Assembly (NCBI RefSeq): GCF_002027555.1
Contig: NZ_MXAP01000029.1
Coordinates: 1 to 64,000 of the forward strand
Source: Moraxella equi
GTDB taxonomy: Bacteria; Pseudomonadota; Gammaproteobacteria; Pseudomonadales; Moraxellaceae
Length of the DNA: 64,000 nt
Direction of reading: 5' to 3'
In this document: piece after piece, positions 57,380 to 64,000 of the stretch
Layout of the letters: each line of letters begins with the position of its first letter
How positions within the stretch are numbered: position 1 is the first letter of the stretch
The notes under the pieces: generated by a model
Told to the model about the DNA's origin: nothing
Databases searched by the model: none
Seen by the model: the letters and a program-made list of their open reading frames with translations, nothing else
Translations under genes and position numbers: made by a program

Positions 57380-60300
57380 ATGATTTATATTCCTAGACTG
57401 TTACAAAATTCTGATGAACGCAAATTTACAGAATTACAATTATTATCAGAAAAACAAAAGATTATCGTAATACTTGCAGAACCTGGCGCAGGTAAAAGTT
57501 ACTTGTTAGATAACCTTGCTCAGCAATTAGGGATTAAAAAGAATGCCGCCAATATATTTGCCCACTCAAATCCAAAAGTATGCCTTTCATTGCTGATTGA
57601 CGGATTGGATGAGTTGGTAAGAGTGGATTCATCTGCCATAACAAAAGTCTTGGTTATGGCAGAAAGTACAGGGGCAGAAAAAATTATTTTGTCTAGTCGT
57701 TCTAGCGAGTGGTCTCAAAGCCATACACAGCAATGCAAAGAGATTTTTAATACAGAACCTTTGTTGCTTTATTTGCAACCCTTTAATACAGAAGAGCAAC
57801 AACATTTCTTTCATTCACATTACCCACAGCATGATGCCAAGCACTTTTTAGCAGAAGCAGAAAAAATTGAATTGACACCATTACTGTCCAATCCATTATT
57901 TTTAAAATTATTTTCTAATTCTTATATTAAAAATAATCAGTATTTTGAAAACCGCCATTCTGCTTTTAAAACGGCCATTGAAGACTTAGCAAAAGAAAAC
58001 AACCCAAATCATTCTTCTGCATTGCCTTTTACTAAAAAAATTGAATTGGCAGAAGATGTCTTTTGCAAATTAATGCTGTCTGGCTCAGAGGGTGTTAGTA
58101 TTGCAGATTTGTCATCCACCCAATTTTTTCCCAATATATCCACTTTAAATGGCGATAAAGATATCACGCAAATTCTATCTACCAAGCTCTTTGTGCCTAA
58201 TGATGTTGTAGGTCAGCATAGACCAGCGCATAGGGTTGTTGCAGAATATTGTGCGGGCAATTTTCTTGCTAAGAAAATCACAGCAACAAGCAATCCTTTA
58301 TCCTTAAATAAGATTTTATCCATTATCGCACCTAATCATGTGGTGCGAGATGAATTGCGTGGGTTGTTTGCATGGATGACAGTATTATCGCATAATGACA
58401 GAATCCAAGAAACCTTAATTAACTTTGACCCTTATGCCATTTTATCCAATGGCGACCCAAGTCTATTACCACTAAGTTCAAAAAAGAAGTTGTTATTAAA
58501 ACTAAAAGAATTAAATCAAGAAGACCCGTATTTTCGCCGTGGCGACATATGGCGAGATTTAAGAATTTCTAATTTTTTTGATGATAATATGCTGGATGAA
58601 TTAAAAGAATTATTATCTGACAAATACAGAAATGGTCATTTACAAAGGCTTATATTGGAATTGTTGCTTGAATCCCCAGTGCTTTCTCAATTAAGCAATG
58701 AGCTCAATGCCATTGTTCTTGATACCAGAGATGAATACAAGGAATGGTTTATTAGAATACTGGCGGGGCAATGTCTTTTAAATATCAAAGACCATCCAAT
58801 AAAAGCAACATGGGATAAATTAATAAATGAAAGCGATAGAATATCTCTAACCATTGCCGGTGATATGATGAGCGGTGAAATTAATCCTATTTTTGAATTA
58901 AAAGACTATGTTTGCTTTTTAAGAAAATGTGCCGACTTATACCCAACCAAATATGATTTTAACATAGTAATTGGCGAACGTTATTTTATCCAGTATTTTA
59001 TCCAAAAATTGGACTTAGATTTGACAACACAACTGCTTGATGAATTATCCCAAAATCTCTCTTGTACTTGTCAAGAAATATATGATTGCCAATGCAGAGT
59101 GGGTGTCAGCAAAATCATAGGTAGACTGCTGGATAGATATTTTGAATTATCTCACGCTCCATTTGATTCTGAAAAAATTTGGCTTTGGGTTAAAAATTTA
59201 TATTTTAAAAATAATGTTTCAAAAGAGCAAAGTTTATCGGTAAAAGTTTTGTCAGAAAATCATGAGTTAAGACAAAATATTATTAAATTGGTATTTGAAA
59301 AGCTATCCAATGCAGAAGAAATTGATGAAATAAGAATTTTTTATTTTTCTCATCATGGTCATTGTGGCTTATACCTTCAGCATGATGATTATAAATATAT
59401 TATTGACTTAGCTTTTTCAATAAAAAATATTGAATTATGGAAAAGTTTTGTTGTTAGACATGATATATATAGCAAATCAAAATCATCTAGTTTTTTTCGA
59501 AGATATATGCGTAATCAAGCATTGCAGAATCTAGAATTTTTAAGAGCTTGGTATGGGATTGAGCAAAAATATAAAAAATTAAGAAGAAATATGCCTAGAA
59601 AAAGATATAGAAAGAAGATTGCTAAAAATAGAAAAAGACAAGAGGCTATTTATGACGAGCAAATTAAGTATATCCAAAAAAATAAGGAATTAATAGAAAG
59701 TGGAGAGTATTGGAATGCTTTATTAAATTTTTCTTATGTTGTATTGCAAGAGCCTAAAAATATAGTCGAAAAATTTGGTGATGAATATTTGGTTAGGAAT
59801 GCCTTGTATAATTGCTTGGACTTTGTTGCACCTGATGTACCAAGTTTGACCGAACTTGCCAATCTACACTGCCGGTCTAAAAGTTTGTATGTTGAGACAG
59901 TATTATATGCAAGTTGTTTAGAACGATTAAAAAGAGATAATTCTTTGCAATCTGTACCTGAATACATATTAAAAGCATTATATACTAAATTTAATACTTA
60001 CTGGCTTGGTATGAATCAAGATGATATGAATTTTCTAATGTCGGAAGTTAAAAAATGTTTATTTACCAATGAAGATAAAATCAGACAGTTTTTAGTTGAA
60101 TATATAGAGCCACAACTTGCTTGTGGTGATTGCAAACATACACAAGTAGATTGGCTAAATTGTGAGCCTTTTAATGTTTTGCAAGAAGAGCTGTCTTGGT
60201 GCTGGCTTGAAAAGTATCCTAATCTTAATTTGGATAGCCTTGAAAATCTAATGAAAATGGTAATCAAGTATGGAAATATTGAAAAATTAAAATCATTGAT

Positions 60301-60820
60301 TTATCAGCGTTGCCAAGATTTTCTAAATACAAATATCAATCATCAGGATAAATCAGAAAAAGAGCGAAGAGATTTTTGGTTTGTTCATGCTTTTTATTTG
60401 TTGGATACCGATTATGAGATTTTTTGGGAGGTGTTGGTACAAGATTTAGACAGTATTTTTATTTTGAATAAACACTTAGGAACGTTTGGCGATTATCGTA
60501 AATGGCTTGTTCTGCCTGCCAAAAAAGTAGAATTAATTTTAGACACATTTTTTGATAAATATCCAGAGGTGGAGTTACCGGACAGTTACGGAACTGATAG
60601 CCCAAATAACGAAAAAGCATATCGTTTTTTAAGAAATGTGATTTTCTTATTGGGACGTGATGAAACAGATAATCCCATACCTGTGATTGATAGATTGTTA
60701 AGCCAGTCAAAATACAAAAAACTTCATTTGGATTTAAAAAGCATTAGGTTTGATTATCAGAAAAAATTGGCAATCAAAAACTTTCAAGGCCCACGCCTGA
60801 ACAAATTATTAAATTATTAG
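57380..60820 (+). CDS. Very large NACHT/STAND-like P-loop ATPase
   Basis: A 1,146-residue protein with a P-loop at the very N-terminus: Walker A AEPGAGKS (33-40), Walker B LLIDGLDEL (71-79) and KIILSSRSSEW (101-111), which is the NACHT/STAND arrangement. There is no room for an effector before the P-loop. The rest is a long helical region of repeat-like pattern, including a cysteine cluster CTCQEIYDCQC near residue 560, a highly basic run of Lys/Arg around residues 730-755, and a second CxxC (CGDC) near 913. Not assigned to a named family. AT-rich, unlike azlD and ackA around it. The frame stops at 60820, just where another frame continues into a nuclease domain; a one-base deletion in an A run (60761-60766 or 60776-60780) would explain it. 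Probably a defence gene by analogy with NACHT proteins; inference. Confidence 0.78.
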   Translation: MIYIPRLLQNSDERKFTELQLLSEKQKIIVILAEPGAGKSYLLDNLAQQLGIKKNAANIFAHSNPKVCLSLLIDGLDELVRVDSSAITKVLVMAESTGAEKIILSSRSSEWSQSHTQQCKEIFNTEPLLLYLQPFNTEEQQHFFHSHYPQHDAKHFLAEAEKIELTPLLSNPLFLKLFSNSYIKNNQYFENRHSAFKTAIEDLAKENNPNHSSALPFTKKIELAEDVFCKLMLSGSEGVSIADLSSTQFFPNISTLNGDKDITQILSTKLFVPNDVVGQHRPAHRVVAEYCAGNFLAKKITATSNPLSLNKILSIIAPNHVVRDELRGLFAWMTVLSHNDRIQETLINFDPYAILSNGDPSLLPLSSKKKLLLKLKELNQEDPYFRRGDIWRDLRISNFFDDNMLDELKELLSDKYRNGHLQRLILELLLESPVLSQLSNELNAIVLDTRDEYKEWFIRILAGQCLLNIKDHPIKATWDKLINESDRISLTIAGDMMSGEINPIFELKDYVCFLRKCADLYPTKYDFNIVIGERYFIQYFIQKLDLDLTTQLLDELSQNLSCTCQEIYDCQCRVGVSKIIGRLLDRYFELSHAPFDSEKIWLWVKNLYFKNNVSKEQSLSVKVLSENHELRQNIIKLVFEKLSNAEEIDEIRIFYFSHHGHCGLYLQHDDYKYIIDLAFSIKNIELWKSFVVRHDIYSKSKSSSFFRRYMRNQALQNLEFLRAWYGIEQKYKKLRRNMPRKRYRKKIAKNRKRQEAIYDEQIKYIQKNKELIESGEYWNALLNFSYVVLQEPKNIVEKFGDEYLVRNALYNCLDFVAPDVPSLTELANLHCRSKSLYVETVLYASCLERLKRDNSLQSVPEYILKALYTKFNTYWLGMNQDDMNFLMSEVKKCLFTNEDKIRQFLVEYIEPQLACGDCKHTQVDWLNCEPFNVLQEELSWCWLEKYPNLNLDSLENLMKMVIKYGNIEKLKSLIYQRCQDFLNTNINHQDKSEKERRDFWFVHAFYLLDTDYEIFWEVLVQDLDSIFILNKHLGTFGDYRKWLVLPAKKVELILDTFFDKYPEVELPDSYGTDSPNNEKAYRFLRNVIFLLGRDETDNPIPVIDRLLSQSKYKKLHLDLKSIRFDYQKKLAIKNFQGPRLNKLLNY

Positions 60821-60849
60821 AGAGCGATGAGATTATTAGCGTTGAGAAT

Positions 60850-61383
60850 TTGCGTGCTGTCATTTTAGAAGAGTTGCAATTGTATCAAGATGATTTGAAT
60901 GGTCATGATATTACTACAAATTCCTTTTTCTATCATGGAAAAATGTTGATTAAAAATCGGGTTGATGAGAATACAGCGTCACAACGCATAGCGGAGCGTT
61001 TGAGATTGCGTCTTGAAAACAGACAAGTTATCGTCAATCGTGAAAATTATATGAAAGATGATAAAAGATGTGATATGGTTTGTTCTAAATTAATTAATGG
61101 GAAAAGAAAACTTTTGCCAATTGAAGTAAAAGGGCAATGGCATAAAGAGGTTTATTCTGCATTTGAAAATCAATTAGAACGTTTATATACCATTCATCCC
61201 GACTCTGACGGACAATATTTGGTGCTGTGGTTTGGGGCTGATGAAAAAGTTGCAGGCATTAAAAGTCATGGTATCCATAATGCCGAAGCATTGCGTATTC
61301 AAATCCAAGAAAAAATGTCAGAAGCACTACGAAGTAGGATTGATGTTTTTGTTTTGGATTTGTCTGTATCGCCTGATAAGTAA
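60850..61383 (+). CDS. PD-(D/E)xK nuclease domain, likely C-terminus of the preceding ATPase
   Basis: Restriction-endonuclease fold: D75 in RCDMVC, then PIEVKGQW with E92 and K94, and downstream YSAFENQLERLY, as in PD-(D/E)xK nucleases. The nominal start at 60850 is TTG with no ribosome site. The same frame is open from 60754 and reads RPTPEQIIKLLESDE before that start, and the ATPase ORF overlaps it. I therefore infer one polypeptide of about 1,335 residues, ATPase-helical-nuclease, interrupted by one frameshift. If real, it would be a broken or switched gene; if an assembly error, an intact one. Confidence 0.7.
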   Translation: MRAVILEELQLYQDDLNGHDITTNSFFYHGKMLIKNRVDENTASQRIAERLRLRLENRQVIVNRENYMKDDKRCDMVCSKLINGKRKLLPIEVKGQWHKEVYSAFENQLERLYTIHPDSDGQYLVLWFGADEKVAGIKSHGIHNAEALRIQIQEKMSEALRSRIDVFVLDLSVSPDK

Positions 61384-61435
61384 ACCGATATTAAAAAGCA
61401 GGAATGATAACAATACTTGGTTGGGTGTTTGTCTC

Positions 61436-61774
61436 CTAACCCCGCAGGCTTGCCCCTATCCCCAACCCTGCCCAACGGCATAGCTCATCAGTGTCATCCA
61501 AGGCAAATTCAGGAAGCTGGTAATAGCCCAATGCGACTTGTTTTTTAACGCCTGTTCGGCTTGTCCAATAGGTAAATTTTTCACACCCTTCATCAATAAA
61601 GGCTTGGCGGTTGTCATCATCGGCTTTTAGATAAAGCGTGTCATCAGCGACAATGCCAAACATTTTGCCATGTTTAAAAAGGCAACCTACCCCAAACATT
61701 CGCTTGACGGTGATGGGGGCGGGCGGGGCTAATTGGTCTAAGACAAAGGCAGTAAATTCACTGCATGCGGTCAT
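61436..61774 (-). CDS. TfoX N-terminal-domain protein
   Basis: 112-residue protein matching the TfoX/Sxy N-terminal domain (RMFGVGCLFKHGKMFGIVADDTLYLKAD, FTYWTSR). In full-length TfoX this domain accompanies a regulator of competence genes, but stand-alone members are common and their role is not settled. It lacks the C-terminal TfoX domain. ATG 61774. It marks the right edge of the AT-rich ATPase/nuclease island. Confidence 0.88.
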   Translation of the reverse strand: MTACSEFTAFVLDQLAPPAPITVKRMFGVGCLFKHGKMFGIVADDTLYLKADDDNRQAFIDEGCEKFTYWTSRTGVKKQVALGYYQLPEFALDDTDELCRWAGLGIGASLRG

Positions 61775-61870
61775 GATGTGTGATAAATATGATAAAAACG
61801 TGTCTTACTCTAAACCAAAGCTGACCATTTTGCAATGCGTGAATGTATGGCGTTTTGGCAAATCATGCTT

Positions 61871-61897
61871 TTGTCAAAGCCCATTTTGTGTTATAAT
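61871..61897 (+). promoter_or_regulatory. Sigma-70 promoter of ackA
   Basis: TTGTCA (61871-61876) and TATAAT (61892-61897) with a 15-base spacer (16 if TTTGTC is taken as -35). It ends 37 bases before the ackA ATG. Confidence 0.65.
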
Positions 61898-61934
61898 CAT
61901 CGTCGTATCTTTTTCATTCCAATAAGGAAAGCTT

Positions 61935-63122
61935 ATGTCTCTAACCAACCCCACCCTAGTGCTAAACTGTGGCTCATCATCCATCAAATATGCCCTAATT
62001 AGCGAAGATGGCAACACTCGTATTGAGGGTCTTGCCGAAGCGTTGGGCAATCCTGATGCCCGTATCAAGCACAAAAACCTAGACGGCTCAAAAGTAGAAA
62101 TCAATATCCCAAATTCAGGGGCTCATACCGAAGCCTTGCAAATCATCCTAGGCGAGCTTATTGCCGAGCATAAGCCTGTGGCGGTGGGTCATCGTGTGGT
62201 ACACGGTGGCGACAAATTCAAATCAGCAACCGTCATCACTCCAGAAGTGCTAGCAACCATCGAAGAGCTGGCAAGTCTTGCTCCACTTCACAATCCTGCC
62301 AATGCGTCTGGCATTAAGGCGATTAACGCCATTTATCCTGACCTGCCCCAAGTGGCGATTTTTGACACGGCATTCCACCAAACCATGCCTGCACACGCTT
62401 ACCGCTACGCCATTCCAAAAGAGCTGTACACCGAACACCAAATCCGTCGTTATGGCTTTCATGGCACATCGCACAACTACGTCTCAAACCGTGCCAACAC
62501 GCTAAGCGGTCAAGATGGCAAGACAGGTTGGCTTGTGGCTCACCTAGGCAACGGCTGTTCGGCAACAGCAGTATATGACGGTCAAAGTCTAGATACATCT
62601 ATGGGTCTGACTCCACTAGAAGGCTTGATGATGGGTACTCGCTCAGGCGACATTGACCCGAGTATTCACTTGCATTTGCACCGCACTTTGGGTCTGTCTA
62701 TCCAAGAGATTGATACTTTGCTTAACAAAAAGAGCGGTCTGTTGGGCGTATCGGGCGTGTCTAACGACATGCGTAACCTAGAACAAGCCGACAAAGAGGG
62801 TAATGCTGACGCCACGCTCGCCCTTGATATGTTTGCTTACCGTGTTGCCAAATACCTGCTTGGCTTGACCGCAGGTTTGCCAGTATTGACGGGCATTGCC
62901 TTTACAGGCGGTGTGGGCGAGAATGGTGCGGACATGCGTGCTAAGATTGTGAGTTACTTAAAGCATTTGGGCGTGCAAATTGACACCGCCAAAAATGCCG
63001 AGCTGTTCCGTGGAGCAGAGGGCAGTTTCCATGCGGAAGGGTCTGCTGTTGAGCTTTGGGTGATTCCTACTGACGAAGAATACCAAATCGCCAGCGAATC
63101 TCGTGCGGTATTAGGATTGTAA
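61935..63122 (+). CDS. ackA: Acetate kinase
   Basis: Interconverts acetate plus ATP and acetyl phosphate plus ADP; with Pta it links acetyl-CoA to acetate. ASKHA-fold motifs LNCGSSSIKYAL near the start, GHRVVHGGDKF, GFHGTSHNYVS, LGNGCSATAV and TGGVGENGADMR are present. 395 residues, typical. AATAAGGAAAGC ribosome site before ATG. pta follows on the same strand 217 bases on, with a possible weak hairpin (63128-63159) between. Confidence 0.97.
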   Translation: MSLTNPTLVLNCGSSSIKYALISEDGNTRIEGLAEALGNPDARIKHKNLDGSKVEINIPNSGAHTEALQIILGELIAEHKPVAVGHRVVHGGDKFKSATVITPEVLATIEELASLAPLHNPANASGIKAINAIYPDLPQVAIFDTAFHQTMPAHAYRYAIPKELYTEHQIRRYGFHGTSHNYVSNRANTLSGQDGKTGWLVAHLGNGCSATAVYDGQSLDTSMGLTPLEGLMMGTRSGDIDPSIHLHLHRTLGLSIQEIDTLLNKKSGLLGVSGVSNDMRNLEQADKEGNADATLALDMFAYRVAKYLLGLTAGLPVLTGIAFTGGVGENGADMRAKIVSYLKHLGVQIDTAKNAELFRGAEGSFHAEGSAVELWVIPTDEEYQIASESRAVLGL

Positions 63123-63243
63123 ATAAAAAGAAAAGCTGGGCTAAGGTCTGGCTTTTCTTAAAATAACCCATAATTTTTTAAATTAAATTAAAAGGTATTG
63201 TTAAATTGGACGTGTAGGACGAATACCAAGCCCAAGTATTAAA

Positions 63244-63269
63244 GGGTAAATGTAATTTGCCCCTACAAA
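63244..63269. repeat. Short palindromic dispersed repeat between ackA and pta
   Basis: Arms GGGTAAAT and ATTTGCCC (63244-63251 with 63255-63262) around a 3-base loop, then CCTACAAAT. The reverse strand reads ATTTGTAGGGGCAAATT at 63269-63253, the same motif as at 446-462 and 22526-22554. GAATACCAAG lies at 63221-63230, as beside the fadH relic. It may also act as a transcription-pausing hairpin between ackA and pta. Confidence 0.45.
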
Positions 63270-63339
63270 TCCATTTAAAGGTATTATGATTGATAATGCC
63301 AAATTAAAAATCTTACTAATAAATCGATAAAGGTAACTT

Positions 63340-64000
63340 ATGAAAACATTATTACTTATCCCCACCACCAGCCAAATCAACATGCAAACGTTGGCTCAAA
63401 ATGTTGCCAATCTAGTCGGTGGCGAGATTGTCGCCATTCCAAGCCATGATGAGTTGGTCAGTGCCATTAGCGACAACAACCTTGATGACCTACTAGAAAC
63501 CGTCATCGCCAAACAATCCGCCCCCGTAAGCGTGGTGGTGGGTGTGCTTGCCGATGAAAGCCGTCCTTATGCCAACCGTGTAAACCGTGAGTTGGGGACA
63601 GGTTTTGATGCGGACGTGATTTTGGTGGGCGATAATGACGTGCGTCTGCCTGTGTTTGCGTCTGTGTTTGGCGGTATCAAAGGCGAGCGTATTTGGGGCG
63701 TGATTGGCACCGCCGAACTGTCGGGCAAAGTACAAGTCGTGGCACGCACTGACAAAGGCGGTCATTTGTCTGAGATTGACGGTGGGGCATTTGAAAGTTA
63801 CAAAACCTCCGAGCGTACACAAAAATTATCGCCTTATGCGTTTCGTAACCAAGTGGTTCGCCTTGCCCAAAACGCCAAAAAACGCATCGTCCTGCCCGAA
63901 GGTGATGAGCCACGCACCATTGAAGCGGCGGTGATTTGCCAAAGACGTGGCATTGCCCAATGCGTGCTGTTGGGCGACCCTACCAAAATCCGTGCGGTGG
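63340..64000 (+). CDS. pta: Phosphate acetyltransferase (3' part beyond window)
   Basis: Converts acetyl-CoA and phosphate to acetyl phosphate, the partner of AckA. Starts at ATG 63340 with AAAGGTAACTT before it and is open to the window end (220 codons). The start [14 protein letters not shown] resembles the N-terminal P-loop-like region of long Pta proteins, but the conserved catalytic-domain opening [16 protein letters not shown] appears already near residue 185, much earlier than the ~390 of E. coli Pta, so the middle DRTGG region seems to be missing or reduced. Confidence 0.92.
   Translation, partial: MKTLLLIPTTSQINMQTLAQNVANLVGGEIVAIPSHDELVSAISDNNLDDLLETVIAKQSAPVSVVVGVLADESRPYANRVNRELGTGFDADVILVGDNDVRLPVFASVFGGIKGERIWGVIGTAELSGKVQVVARTDKGGHLSEIDGGAFESYKTSERTQKLSPYAFRNQVVRLAQNAKKRIVLPEGDEPRTIEAAVICQRRGIAQCVLLGDPTKIRAV

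Noticed and set aside
60850-61383. Independent nuclease gene starting at TTG 60850
   Set aside because: The frame is open well before this codon, there is no ribosome site, and the ATPase ORF overlaps it by one base shift.

Overview
The window reads as chromosome from a gammaproteobacterium of the Moraxellaceae, most likely Moraxella or a close relative. This rests on overall gene content: a type IV pilus minor-pilin operon fimT-pilV-pilW-pilX-pilY1-pilE, pilC-pilD, short intergenic spacers, moderate GC with AT-rich spacers, and ackA-pta, pal, waaA and glnD of gamma-proteobacterial type. The genus is an inference; no ribosomal RNA is present to test it.

Layout. 1-9.6 kb: a broken DUF4424 gene, fadH, tRNA-Val, pilD-pilC (pilus assembly), recG, then an AT-rich patch with a frameshifted leucine-rich-repeat gene and a phospholipase-D/J-domain protein. 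9.6-17 kb: a periplasmic adaptor plus RND efflux pump behind a near-consensus promoter, ruvB, a small secreted protein and the D,D-carboxypeptidase dacC. 17.2-20.3 kb: a wrecked type IIG restriction-modification gene (one nonsense codon, three frameshifts). 20.3-28 kb: an HI0933-type flavoprotein, pgsA, dsbD, a 212-bp MITE-like element, a DUF3465 lipoprotein, outer-membrane phospholipase pldA, comF. 28-36.7 kb: the minor pilin/PilY1 operon and an outer-membrane barrel protein. 36.8-44.7 kb: pal, then the overlapping pepN / Sel1-repeat / waaA / rsmE series, and a DUF2062 protein. 44.8-51.9 kb: four tRNAs (Glu; Pro-Arg-His), yajQ, pyrC-rnt, a UspA protein, rhodanese, DUF4105 and WG-repeat proteins. 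51.9-57.2 kb: glnD, a second MITE-like copy, map, a 50-residue lptM-type lipoprotein gene, azlCD. 57.4-61.4 kb: an AT-rich island coding a very large NACHT-like ATPase that, but for one frameshift, would continue into a C-terminal PD-(D/E)xK nuclease. 61.4-64 kb: a TfoX N-domain protein, ackA and the start of pta.

The most unusual content is the NACHT-type ATPase/nuclease island, the two copies of a foldable MITE-like repeat with a base-pair-preserving change in its hairpin, and the PLD-J-domain protein beside an LRR gene. Several frameshifts fall in or near short homopolymers inside the AT-rich accessory genes; these could be real decay, slippage-based switching or assembly errors, and the sequence alone cannot decide.
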